The notes below the pieces were generated by a model. It had not been told where the DNA came from and searched no databases. It saw nothing but the letters and a program-made list of their open reading frames with translations. From Neomoorella mulderi (GTDB lineage: Bacteria; Bacillota; DSM-521; Neomoorellales; Neomoorellaceae): a DNA stretch of 22,758 nt. Numbering within the stretch: position 1 is the first letter of the stretch; each line of letters opens with the position of its first letter. A program made the position numbers and the translations under genes. Location: NCBI GenBank assembly GCA_011375465.1, contig DRZV01000103.1, positions 1-22,758 of the forward strand. The letters run 5' to 3'. Below, piece after piece: positions 7,099-15,751 of the stretch.

Positions 7099-9972
7099 GT
7101 GGGCGTGGATAAGATAGTGATCCGGGGAGCCCGGGTACACAATCTCAAAAATATAGATGTGGTGATTCCCAGAGGGAGGCTGGTGGTCATAACCGGCCTT
7201 TCCGGTTCAGGAAAATCTTCCTTGGCCTTTGACACCCTCTACGCAGAAGGGCAACGCCGTTATGTGGAATCCCTTTCTGCGTATGCCCGCCAATTTTTGG
7301 GTCAGATGGATAAACCCGACGTGGATGCCATAGAGGGTTTATCCCCGGCCATCTCCATAGATCAGAAGACCACCAGCCATAACCCCCGCTCCACCGTGGG
7401 CACGGTCACCGAAATCTACGACTATCTCCGGCTGCTGTATGCCCATATAGGCCGTCCCCACTGTCCCCGGTGCGGCCAACCAGTGGAGGCCCAGACCGTC
7501 TCCCAGATGGTGGATCGCCTGCTGTCCTATCCCGAAGGCGTTCCTTTGACCGTAATGGCGCCACTGGTGAGGGGGCGGAAGGGAGAATTTCGCCAGCTCT
7601 TGGAAGAGATGCGGCGCCAGGGCTATCTTAAGGTGAGGGTGGACGGGGAGGTCAGGAGCTTAGAAGAAGAGATAGAACTGGATAAAAACAAAAGACACCA
7701 TGTGGAACTGGTGGTGGACAGGTTTCCGGTCAAACCTGCCAATGCCCCGCGCCTGGCGGAGGCCCTGGAGATGGCTCTAAAGTTGGCCGAAGGACTGGTC
7801 CTGGTGCAGGTGGGGGAAGAGGAAATGGTGCTCAGCGAGAAATTTGCCTGTCCCCGGTGCGGCATCAGCCTCCCGGAAATCTCCCCCCGGCTTTTTTCCT
7901 TTAACAACCCCCAGGGGGCTTGTCCTCAATGTACCGGGCTGGGGGTCACCTTGGAGATAGATCCGCAGCTGTTGATCCCCAATCCCCGGTTGAGCATAAG
8001 CGAGGGCGCCATACTTCCCCTGCACCGCAATCACCATGAGTTTTACCAGATTTTAGAATGTATAGCTGAATATTACTGATTCGATCTGGATACCCCGGTC
8101 TGCCGTCTGTCCCCCCAGCACCTGAATATTATCCTCTACGGCTCGGGGGAAGAGGTTATCCCCATCCGCTACTATAACCGTTACGGAGAGGAGAGGTTTT
8201 ATCACTCCACCTTTGAAGGCGTCATACCCTACTTGGAAAAGCGTTATCGGGAGACCCAATCGGAGTGGCTCCGGGAAGAGATAGAGAAATGTATGAGCCA
8301 GAAGAAGTGTCCTGCCTGCAAGGGTGCCCGGCTGCGCCAGGAGGCTCTGGCCGTCCTGGTGGGCGGAATCAACATCGCCCAGTTTTGCGCCCAGAGTGTG
8401 GGGGAGGCCTTGAACTTTTTGGAGAATCTTTCCCTGAGCCCCCGGGAGGCCATGATCGCCCGTCACATTTTAAAAGAAGTATATTCCAGATTAGGTTTTC
8501 TAAAGGATGTGGGCCTGGATTACCTCACCCTGGATCGGGCCGCCTCTACCCTGTCTGGAGGGGAGGCCCAGCGCATAAGGTTGGCAACCCAGATGGGTTC
8601 CCAGCTTACCGGGGTGCTCTACATCCTGGATGAACCCAGCATCGGCCTGCACCAGCGGGACAATGCCCGGCTCATCGCCGCCCTTCAAAACCTGAGGGAT
8701 CTGGGGAATACGGTTATAGTGGTGGAACACGACGAAGAGACCATGTTATCCGCCGATTATATCATAGACATGGGGCCAGGGGCAGGGGAAAAGGGGGGAA
8801 AGGTGGTGGCTGCTGGAACCCCCCAGGAGATCATGGAGAACCCCCATTCCCTCACCGGCCAGTATCTGAGCGGCCGGAGGTATATACCCTTGCCCCGGGA
8901 GAGGCGCCGACCCCAGGGCAAATGGCTGGTGGTCCGGGGCGCCCGGGAACACAACCTGAAAAACATCGACGTGGCTTTCCCCTTGGGTTTGTTCATCGGA
9001 GTCACCGGGGTTTCCGGTTCGGGCAAGAGCACCCTGGTAAACGAAATCCTCTACAAAGCCCTGGCCCAGCGCCTTCACGGGGCCCGGGTGGCGGCCGGGG
9101 CCTTTGACAGGATAGAGGGCTTGGAGTATATAGACAAGGTCATCCTGGTGGACCAATCCCCCATCGGGAGGACCCCGCGCTCCAATCCGGCCACCTATAC
9201 CGGCGTCTTCGACGAGATCCGGGCCCTCTTCGCCTCCACCCCTGAAGCCCGGGCCAGGGGTTACAAGCCCGGCCGCTTCAGCTTTAACGTCAAAGGGGGG
9301 CGATGCGAAGCCTGCGCTGGAGATGGCATTATAAAGATAGAGATGCACTTTCTCCCCGACGTATACGTCCCCTGCGAGGTGTGCCAGGGCCAGCGGTATA
9401 ACCGGGAAACCTTGGCCGTAAAGTACAAAGGGAAGAATATAGCGGAAGTCCTGGAGATGACTGTGGAGGAGGCCCTGGAATTTTTCTCACCTATACCCAA
9501 AATAAAAAGATATTTACAAACCCTTTACGATGTAGGTCTGGGCTACCTCAAGTTGGGCCAGCCCGCCCCCACCCTCTCTGGAGGCGAGGCCCAGAGGGTC
9601 AAGCTGGCCGCCGAGCTGGCCCGGAGGAGCACCGGCCGAACCCTCTACATCCTGGATGAGCCCACCACTGGCCTCCACTTCGCCGACGTGGAGAGGCTAC
9701 TTCAGGTCCTGCACCGCCTGGTGGAGGGGGGTAACACGGTGATCGTGATAGAGCATAATCTGGACGTGATAAAGTCTGTGGACTATATCATAGACCTGGG
9801 TCCAGAGGGCGGAGAGAGGGGAGGGGAAGTGGTGGCTGTGGGAACCCCGGAAGAGGTGGCTCTAGTGCCCGCTTCCCACACCGGCAGATTCCTGGCTCCC
9901 ATTCTGGCCCGGGATAGGGCCAGAATGGAAAGGGATAGGGAGAGGAGGGCAGGGACAGGGACATGGATCTAG
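7099..9972 (+). CDS. uvrA: Excinuclease ABC subunit A, interrupted by an in-frame TGA at 8077-8079
   Basis: UvrA is the damage-sensing ATPase dimer of nucleotide excision repair. The frame is complete apart from one TGA: first Walker A GLSGSGKSSLAF, zinc cysteines CPRC and CPQC, then after the TGA CPAC, signature TLSGGEAQRIRLA, LYILDEPSIGLHQRDN, second Walker A GVSGSGKSTLVN, the C-terminal zinc module CEAC/CEVC and second signature TLSGGEAQRVKLA with LYILDEPTTGLHF. Start GTG 7099 is preferred because GGAGG (7086-7090) sits 8 bases upstream and the protein then begins like other UvrAs (VDKIVIRGARVHNLKNID); ATG 7084 has no ribosome binding site. Total length of 957 codons is slightly above the usual 940-950. 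The TGA is codon 327, between IAEYY and FDLDTP, where homologues have glycine. If it stops translation, only the first ATPase half is made. It overlaps uvrC by 10 bases; final stop is TAG. Confidence 0.93.
8077..8079 (+). other. In-frame TGA codon within uvrA
   Basis: The codons on either side (TAC before, TTC GAT CTG GAT after) continue the UvrA alignment with no shift. Homologues read Y-G-[FI]-D-x-D-T-P here, so the expected residue is glycine. TGA is one G-to-T change from GGA. No ribosome binding site precedes a plausible restart soon after it; the first downstream in-frame ATG (8293) lies well inside the conserved zinc region. No convincing selenocysteine-insertion hairpin was seen by eye. 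Confidence 0.9.
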
Positions 9973-11852
9973 AGGAGAAATTGGCCCGCTTGCCCGACCA
10001 CCCTGGGGTATACCTCATGAAGGATAAGAGCGGGGAGATCCTCTTTGTGGGCAAGGCCTCCTCCCTGAAAAACAGGGTGAGATCCTATTTCCGGGGACAG
10101 CTTCCCCCTCGCCTGGAAGCCCTGATGAGAAATGTGGCCGATATAGATTTTATCCTCACCGACAATGAGGTGGAGGCCCTGATCCTGGAATGCAACCTGA
10201 TAAAGGAGCACCAGCCCCGCTATAATGTCAACCTCAGGGACGACAAATCCTATCCTTATCTCAGGATTACGGTACAGGAAGAATTTCCTCGGCTGGAGAT
10301 CACCCGCCTGTTGCTGCCCGATGGCTCCCGTTATTTCGGGCCTTACGTAAATGCGGGGGCCTTAAGGGAGACCCTGAGGGTATTGCGCAGCTTTTTCCCC
10401 CTGAGGACCTGCCGTTCCACCCCTCTAGAGGGCAGGGAACGGCCTTGTCTCAATTTCCATATAAAGCGCTGTTCCGCCCCCTGTGCCGGGTATATAGACG
10501 CCCGGGCTTATAGGGAATTGGTGGAGGGATTGGTCCTGTTTTTGGAGGGCAAGGGGGAGAGCTTGATAAAAAAGCTCAAAAAAGAGATGGAAGAGGCCGC
10601 CGCCAAATGGGAATTCGAAAGGGCGGCCATGTTGAGGGATCGCATCAGGGCTCTGGAGAATATACTGGCTCAGCAGAAGGTGGCCTTCACCCAGGGGGAA
10701 GATGCGGATTTTATTTCCTTGGCTGTGGAGGGGGAAAAAGCGGTGGGATTGGTCTTTTTCCGCCGTCAGGGGAAGGTGATAGGCTGCCATCATTTTTTCC
10801 TCACCCAAGGGGAAGGTCTGTCCCCTCAGGAGTTGATGGCTTCCCTACTGAAGGCCTATTACAGCCGGGGGGTGGAGATACCCCCTCAGGTTCTGGTAAA
10901 CCCTGAGCCTGAGGACAGGAAAAGCTTGGAAGGATGGTTGAAATATCTCAGGGGCAGCCCTGTCAAGATCAAGTCTCCCAAGAGGGGTCCGGATTTCCAG
11001 ATGCTGCGCCTGGTACAGGAGAACGCCCATACCCTCTTGAGGGAACATCTGGAGAGCACCTTCCGGCGGGAACAGGAGGCTCTGGAGGCGTTGGAGGAAT
11101 TGAAGAGGTTCTTGGGTCTGAGGGATCTGCCCTGGCGGATGGAAGCCTACGACATCTCCACCCTCTACGGAACCCATTCGGTGGGTTCCATGGTGGTGTT
11201 CGAGAAGGGCTCGCCCCTGCCCTCCGCCTACAGGCGTTTTAGCATAAAAACTGTCCAGGGTCCTGACGATTATGCCTCCATGGCGGAGGTGTTGAGGAGG
11301 AGGTTCCAGCGGGGATTGGCTGGGGATCCTAAGTTTTTGCCCCTGCCCGATCTGGTGCTCATCGATGGGGGTAAAGGGCAACTCAAGGCGGCCAAGGGCG
11401 CTATGATGGAGGTAGGGGCGGGGGATATACCGGCTGTGGCCCTGGCTAAAAGGGAGGAGCTGGTTTACACGGAAGATCAGTCCCAACCCTTGAGCCTTCC
11501 CCGGAACAGCAAGGCCCTGCGCCTGCTCCAAAGGCTGAGGGACGAGGCCCACCGTTTTGCCCTGGCCTATCACCATAGGCAGCGGGAGAGGGAGGCCTAC
11601 CGGTCTTTGCTGGAGGAAATACCCGGAGTAGGGCCCAAACGGAGGCAGGCCCTGTTGCGCCATTTCGGCAGCTTAAGGCGGATCAAAGAGGCCACCCTGG
11701 AAGAGCTGCTCCAGGTTCCGGGAATGAACCGGAGCGTGGCCTTGCGCATAATAGAAACCCTGGGGGAGAGGAGAAATATTGCTTCCCATCAAGATGGTGG
11801 CCCTGGATCTGGATGGAACCCTCCTGACGGACGATCTGACCATAGAGCCTGA
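9963..11852 (+). CDS. uvrC: Excinuclease ABC subunit C
   Basis: UvrC makes both incisions in nucleotide excision repair. Domains in order: GIY-YIG nuclease (residues about 10-90; PGVYLMKD, then LFVGKASSLKNRVRSYF), cysteine cluster (CLNFHIKRCSAPCAGYI), UVR domain (KKEMEEAAAKWEFERAAMLR), RNase H-like nuclease with DISTLYGTHSVGSMVVFEKG, DLVLIDGGKGQLKAA and RDEAHRFALAYHHRQR, and a C-terminal helix-hairpin-helix pair (EIPGVGPKRRQALLRHFGS, EVPG-like LLQVPGMNRSVALRI). The YIG tyrosine is phenylalanine (F28, TTT at 10044-10046), which is unusual. ATG 9963 overlaps the uvrA end. The frame runs to TGA 11850-11852, giving 629 residues; the last 25 or so lie past the normal family end and overlap the next gene by 74 bases. 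Confidence 0.95.
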   Translation: MDLEEKLARLPDHPGVYLMKDKSGEILFVGKASSLKNRVRSYFRGQLPPRLEALMRNVADIDFILTDNEVEALILECNLIKEHQPRYNVNLRDDKSYPYLRITVQEEFPRLEITRLLLPDGSRYFGPYVNAGALRETLRVLRSFFPLRTCRSTPLEGRERPCLNFHIKRCSAPCAGYIDARAYRELVEGLVLFLEGKGESLIKKLKKEMEEAAAKWEFERAAMLRDRIRALENILAQQKVAFTQGEDADFISLAVEGEKAVGLVFFRRQGKVIGCHHFFLTQGEGLSPQELMASLLKAYYSRGVEIPPQVLVNPEPEDRKSLEGWLKYLRGSPVKIKSPKRGPDFQMLRLVQENAHTLLREHLESTFRREQEALEALEELKRFLGLRDLPWRMEAYDISTLYGTHSVGSMVVFEKGSPLPSAYRRFSIKTVQGPDDYASMAEVLRRRFQRGLAGDPKFLPLPDLVLIDGGKGQLKAAKGAMMEVGAGDIPAVALAKREELVYTEDQSQPLSLPRNSKALRLLQRLRDEAHRFALAYHHRQREREAYRSLLEEIPGVGPKRRQALLRHFGSLRRIKEATLEELLQVPGMNRSVALRIIETLGERRNIASHQDGGPGSGWNPPDGRSDHRA

Positions 11853-12633
11853 GGTAAAGGAGGCTATCAAACGGGTACAAGAAAGGGGCATTCTGGTCAC
11901 CCTGGCCACGGGCCGCATGTTCAGGTCGGCCCGGCCCTTTGCCCGGGAACTGGATCTCAAGGGCCCTCTGGTGGTATACAACGGGGCGCAGGTCCGGGAA
12001 GCGGAGACAGGGGAACTCCTGTTCGAACGCCCCTTGCCCCTGGCCATTGCCTGTCCCCTCATCTGCTGCCTCTTGGAAAAAGGCTATCCCTGCAATGTCT
12101 ATGTGGACGACGATCTTTTTGTGGAGCAGGTTCACCCTGTGCAGGAGGAGTATGCCAGAAGGGTAGGGGTAAAACTACATCCGGTGGAAAATATGGTGGA
12201 GTTCCTCCACCGGAAAAGGAGGGAGCCGGTCAAAATCGTAGCAATTCGGTCCCCTGAAGAACTGGACTGCCTGGAGAAAACCTTAAGACAAAAAATGGGA
12301 AAGAAGGTCCACTTCACCCGCTCCCTGCCCTTCTATCTGGAGATCCTCCATCCCTTGGTTAATAAGGGGGAGGCTTTGAGGATATTGGCGGGCAGATATA
12401 AGATCAAGCCCCAAGAAATAATGGCTGTAGGGGACAGCTATAACGACCTCCAGATGATCCGATATGCTGGTGTAGGGGTGGCCATGGCTAATTCCCCGGA
12501 AGAGGTGAAGGCCGCGGCCCTTTACGTAACCGGCAGCAACAACGAAGGCGGGGTGGCTCAAGCCCTAGAAAAGTTTATCCTCAGCAGAAAAGAGGGAGAG
12601 GCTTGCCTTCCCAAGCCCGTGCTCAATTGGTGA
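11779..12633 (+). CDS. Cof-type HAD-superfamily phosphatase (class IIB)
   Basis: 284 residues, the usual length for this family. The nucleophile motif VALDLDGTLL carries D10 and D12; motif II is in LVTLATGRMF; motifs III and IV are a lysine in the VNKGEALRIL block and GDSYNDLQMI (D219, D223). The cap between the first and last blocks is the class IIB type. Members dephosphorylate small sugar phosphates, nucleotides or flavin precursors; the substrate here cannot be read from sequence. The TTG start lies 5 bases after AGAGGAG (11767-11773), inside the end of uvrC; ATG 11794 is an alternative but has no ribosome binding site. The gene ends in TGA inside rapZ, overlapping it by 31 bases, so expression is probably coupled through the uvrC-to-whiA series. 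Confidence 0.88.
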   Translation: MLPIKMVALDLDGTLLTDDLTIEPEVKEAIKRVQERGILVTLATGRMFRSARPFARELDLKGPLVVYNGAQVREAETGELLFERPLPLAIACPLICCLLEKGYPCNVYVDDDLFVEQVHPVQEEYARRVGVKLHPVENMVEFLHRKRREPVKIVAIRSPEELDCLEKTLRQKMGKKVHFTRSLPFYLEILHPLVNKGEALRILAGRYKIKPQEIMAVGDSYNDLQMIRYAGVGVAMANSPEEVKAAALYVTGSNNEGGVAQALEKFILSRKEGEACLPKPVLNW

Positions 12634-13478
12634 TCATCTCTGGTCTCTCGGGTGCAGGGAAGACCCAGGCGCTCCGGTGCCTAGAAGATATGGGCTTTTT
12701 CTGCATAGACAATCTCCCCCCCTCTTTGGTGCCGGGTCTGGTGGATCTCCTGGGTAAGGCTCGGGACATAGACAGGGTGGCTCTGGTGATGGATATAAGA
12801 GGGGGGCAGTTTTTCCAGGGTTTAGAGGAGGCCCTGGCTTATCTGGAGAGGCAGCAGGTACCTTTCAAGATACTCTTTCTAGAGGCGGACGACGAGGTGC
12901 TGGTGAGGCGCTTTAAGGAGACCCGGCGCAATCATCCCCTCTCCCGCCATGGGCAAATCCTGGAGGGCATTGCCGAGGAGAGAAGGAAATTATCGGAGCT
13001 GAGGGGCAAGGCCGATATAATCATAGATACCTCCGAGATGACCCCCAGGCAACTGGGGGAGAGGTTGAGGGAGATCTTCAGCTCCCTCCGGTATCCCCTG
13101 GTGGTAAACCTGGTATCCTTCGGATATAAGTACGGTCTGCCTTTGGACGCGGATATAGTGCTGGACCTCCGGTTTTTACCCAATCCATTTTATATCCCCG
13201 AACTGAGGCCCTTCACCGGCCACGACCAGCGGGTGGTGGACTATATCTTTTCCCTGGAGGAGACCCGGGACTTTTTGGAAAAGTTAGAAGAGCTCATATT
13301 CTACCTCCTGCCCTATTATCAGCGGGAGGGCAGAAATTACATAGTCATAGCCCTGGGCTGTACCGGCGGGCAGCACCGGTCAGTGGCCCTGGCCAACTAT
13401 CTGGCAGGAAAAATAAAGGGCCGAGGGTATGAGGTGCTCCTCAAACATCGGGATCTGGAGAGGAGGGGCCTTTCCTGA
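12603..13478 (+). CDS. rapZ: RapZ/YvcJ family nucleotide-binding protein
   Basis: 291 residues, full length. Walker A GLSGAGKT is at residues 14-21, followed by the family blocks DMGFFCIDNLPPSLVPG, LFLEADDEVLVRRFKETRR and HPLSRHGQILEGIAEER. The C-terminal domain has VSFGYKYGLPLDADIVLD, DLRFLPNPFYIPELRPFTGH and IALGCTGGQHRSVALANYLA. In E. coli RapZ is an RNA-binding adaptor controlling GlmS; the Bacillus homologue YvcJ is a GTP/ATP-hydrolysing protein linked to competence. The TTG start is supported by AGAGGGAG (12590-12597) 5 bases upstream; TTG 12627 would begin nearer the Walker motif. The stop is TGA, only 3 bases before the yvcK start and in the same frame as it. Confidence 0.95.
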   Translation: MPSQARAQLVIISGLSGAGKTQALRCLEDMGFFCIDNLPPSLVPGLVDLLGKARDIDRVALVMDIRGGQFFQGLEEALAYLERQQVPFKILFLEADDEVLVRRFKETRRNHPLSRHGQILEGIAEERRKLSELRGKADIIIDTSEMTPRQLGERLREIFSSLRYPLVVNLVSFGYKYGLPLDADIVLDLRFLPNPFYIPELRPFTGHDQRVVDYIFSLEETRDFLEKLEELIFYLLPYYQREGRNYIVIALGCTGGQHRSVALANYLAGKIKGRGYEVLLKHRDLERRGLS

Positions 13479-13481
13479 GGG

Positions 13482-14771
13482 GTGAGGGGATTGTGGAGAT
13501 GGCTGTATCCTGGGGTCAAAGTTAAGAGGTGGATTGTCCTTATGCTGCTGGGCCTCTTCTTCCTGATGGCGGGATTAGTGGGCATACTGGGAAACACCGC
13601 CCTCACCTCAGCCCGGCTTGTAGCAGGAGCTCTGGGCAACGGCAATTGCCTCTTGGGAGGCATGCTGGCCCTTTCCCTCGGCCTCCTGGCCCTGGTTGTG
13701 GGCGCCCATCGGCTGTCGAAAAATTTCTTCCAGGTCCTCCTGCCCACCCAACAGAGCCCCTGGCGGGTATATTTTCAAAGGCAGTATCTGGCCAAGGGCC
13801 CCCGAATAGTAGCCTTAGGGGGAGGCACGGGCCTTTCCGTGCTTTTACGGGGGCTAAAGGCTTACAGCCGTAACATCACCGCCATAGTCACCGTGGCCGA
13901 TGACGGGGGCAGTTCCGGGCGCCTGCGGCAGGAGCTCCGCATCCCCCCTCCAGGGGATATCCGCAACTGCTTGATAGCTTTGGCCGATACCGAAAGCCTG
14001 ATGGAGGACCTATTCAATTACAGATTTCATCAAGGAGAAGGGCTGGCGGGGCACAGCTTGGGCAACCTCCTTCTGGCAGCCATGACCGATATGGCGGGGG
14101 ATTTTGAACTGGCCATCCAGGAGATGTCCCGGGTCCTGGCCGTGGGGGGTAGGGTTCTGCCTTCCACCCGGGCCAACGTGGTGCTGGCTGCGGAGATGGA
14201 AGACGGTACCGTAGTCTGGGGGCAGAGCCAGATACCCAAGGCGGGCAAGAAGATAAAGAGGGTATTCCTAGATCCCCCCCATTGTCAGCCCACGGAAGCT
14301 GTGTTAAAAGCCATAGAACAAGCCGAGATAATCATCATAGGGCCGGGCAGCCTCTATACCAGCCTGCTGCCCAATCTGGTCATCCCCGGCATGGCTGAAG
14401 CCCTACGCCGTTCTCCTGCCCCCAAGATATATGTGTGCAACATCATGACCCAGCCGGGAGAGACGGACGGTTTCTCCGTGGGGGATCACCTCCAGGCCCT
14501 GATGGATCATTGCGGAGAGGGCATCGTTCAGATAGCGGTGGCCCACGAGGGCAGTATCTCCCTGCCCACTAAAAAAAGATATGAAGAGGCTGGAGCCCAT
14601 CCGGTAAAGATCGACAGACACAGGGTGGAGCAGATGGGAGTTGAGCTCTATACCCGGTACCTGGTGGATGAAAACTACGTGCTCCGCCACAATCCCCAGA
14701 GGTTGGCCAAGCTCATCATGGAAGAACTGGGGCACCGCCTCCTGCGGAGGTGTTCCCTTTGGGGGGAATAG
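13482..14771 (+). CDS. yvcK: YvcK/CofD-like gluconeogenesis factor with N-terminal membrane anchor
   Basis: 429 residues. Two hydrophobic segments at about residues 17-37 and 48-75 precede the soluble CofD-like domain, which begins at PRIVALGGGTGLSVLLRGL (near 107) and contains VADDGGSSGRLRQEL, PPGDIRNCLIALAD, IIIGPGSLYTSLLPNL and NIMTQPGETDGFS. YvcK binds UDP-sugars and is needed for growth on gluconeogenic carbon sources and for cell-wall homeostasis in Bacillus and Listeria. The membrane-anchored form occurs in some Clostridia, while the B. subtilis protein is soluble. GTG 13482 or TTG 13491 could be the start; the latter has GAGGGG 8 bases upstream. It ends in TAG, 2 bases before whiA. 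Its position directly above the gluconeogenic enzyme genes fits its role. Confidence 0.92.
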   Translation: MRGLWRWLYPGVKVKRWIVLMLLGLFFLMAGLVGILGNTALTSARLVAGALGNGNCLLGGMLALSLGLLALVVGAHRLSKNFFQVLLPTQQSPWRVYFQRQYLAKGPRIVALGGGTGLSVLLRGLKAYSRNITAIVTVADDGGSSGRLRQELRIPPPGDIRNCLIALADTESLMEDLFNYRFHQGEGLAGHSLGNLLLAAMTDMAGDFELAIQEMSRVLAVGGRVLPSTRANVVLAAEMEDGTVVWGQSQIPKAGKKIKRVFLDPPHCQPTEAVLKAIEQAEIIIIGPGSLYTSLLPNLVIPGMAEALRRSPAPKIYVCNIMTQPGETDGFSVGDHLQALMDHCGEGIVQIAVAHEGSISLPTKKRYEEAGAHPVKIDRHRVEQMGVELYTRYLVDENYVLRHNPQRLAKLIMEELGHRLLRRCSLWGE

Positions 14772-14773
14772 GG

Positions 14774-15685
14774 GTGAACTTGACCTTTTCCCTGCAGGTT
14801 AAAGAGGAGCTTACCCGGGTAAAGCTGGAGAAGGGCTGCTGCGCCAGTTGGGAGTTGGCGGGCCTTTTAAGCCCCCGTGGGCAGGCAGGCTTCTTTAAAG
14901 GGAACAAGATTTTTCGTACCTCCTATGCTCCTTTAGCCAGGAGGGCGTATACCCTGGCCAAACAGGCTTTGGGAATCCCGGCGGAGATCAAGATCCAGCG
15001 CAACCCCAGGGGCAAAGCCCAGTTCACCGTAAAGCTGCCCCTGCCTGGGGAGAAGATCCAGGAGCGGTTGGCCGATTTTGACCGGGGCCTGCTCAGGGAC
15101 GGGTGCTGCCAAAGGGCCTACCTGAGGGGGGTTTTCCTGGCCATCGGTTCGGTAAACAATCCCCAGATTTCCCATCATTTAGAATTCTTTCCTTTAACCC
15201 AGGAAGGAGCCCAGCGGTTACAATTTTTGCTGGGGGTTTTGGGCCTCAAGTCCAATGCCCTATTGCGGCGGGGCAAGTGGGTGATCTACCTCAAGGATCG
15301 GGAACAGATCGTCCATCTCCTCAGCCTTATGGGGGCCCATGGCGCGGTCCTGGAATACGAGAATACCATGATAATAAAGGACATGCGCAATCAGGCCAAC
15401 CGCCTGGTCAACTGCGAAACCGCCAATTTAAACAAAACCGTGGAGACAGGTTTGAGACAGGCGGAAGTCATAAGGTATTTGGTGGACCGGGTCGGATGGG
15501 AAGGTTTTCCAGAAGGCTTAAAACAGATCGCTGCCCTTCGCTTAAAATACCCGGAAGCCACTTTAAAGGAACTGGGGGAGATGATGGTGCCCCCTTTAGG
15601 TAAATCAGGGGTCAACCATCGCCTGCGCCGTCTCCAGCGCCTGTACGAGAGGCTGAAGGGAGAGGGAAAGAGCGGGCTCGGTTAG
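14774..15685 (+). CDS. whiA: Sporulation/division transcription regulator WhiA
   Basis: About 303 residues. An N-terminal LAGLIDADG-like fold (VKEELTRVKLEKGCC, LRDGCCQRAYLRGVFLAIG, SVNNPQISHHLEF) is followed by a helix-turn-helix region containing MRNQANRLVNCETANLNKTV and the end block MVPPLGKSGVNHRLRRL. WhiA is a DNA-binding protein controlling sporulation genes in Streptomyces and affecting division and chromosome segregation in Bacillus. GTG 14774 was chosen because it starts close to the usual N-terminus (NLTFSLQVKEEL) and follows the yvcK stop by 2 bases; GTG 14750 would add 8 residues without family support. Stop TAG at 15683-15685 lies within the gap promoter. Confidence 0.95.
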   Translation: MNLTFSLQVKEELTRVKLEKGCCASWELAGLLSPRGQAGFFKGNKIFRTSYAPLARRAYTLAKQALGIPAEIKIQRNPRGKAQFTVKLPLPGEKIQERLADFDRGLLRDGCCQRAYLRGVFLAIGSVNNPQISHHLEFFPLTQEGAQRLQFLLGVLGLKSNALLRRGKWVIYLKDREQIVHLLSLMGAHGAVLEYENTMIIKDMRNQANRLVNCETANLNKTVETGLRQAEVIRYLVDRVGWEGFPEGLKQIAALRLKYPEATLKELGEMMVPPLGKSGVNHRLRRLQRLYERLKGEGKSGLG

Positions 15686-15710
15686 GATAGAAAGAAATTT
15701 ATGGTATAAT
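15682..15710 (+). promoter_or_regulatory. Extended -10 promoter of the gap-pgk-tpiA-gpmI-eno operon
   Basis: TATAAT at 15705-15710 is preceded by TG at 15702-15703, again the TGnTATAAT form. A weak -35 (TTAGGA, 15682-15687) sits 17 bases upstream and overlaps the whiA stop. RNA would start near 15717. Together with AGGAGG 8 bases before the gap ATG, this suggests strong expression of the glycolytic genes. Confidence 0.7.
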
Positions 15711-15712
15711 AA

Positions 15713-15736
15713 TATTCAAGGTAAAATTTTAGAATA
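15713..15736 (+). repeat. A+T-rich inverted repeat in the gap leader, possible operator
   Basis: The arms are TATTC plus TAAAA on the left (15713-15717 and 15722-15726, split by AAGG) and TTTTAGAATA on the right (15727-15736), including a perfect ten-base palindrome TAAAATTTTA. It lies at the expected transcription start, in a very A+T-rich island within G+C-rich surroundings. This placement suits a repressor site, but it does not match the CggR or Rex consensus and no candidate regulator gene is adjacent. It may be plain promoter-melting sequence. Confidence 0.35.
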
Positions 15737-15751
15737 GAGGAGGAGTACATA

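Noticed and set aside
7040..7100. LexA (SOS) box in front of uvrA
   Set aside because: No match to the Gram-positive GAAC-N4-GTTC pattern was found near the promoter.
8077..8130. Selenocysteine insertion at the uvrA TGA
   Set aside because: The aligned residue is glycine, not cysteine, and no good stem-loop of the bacterial SECIS type follows the codon. The same holds for the pgk TGA.
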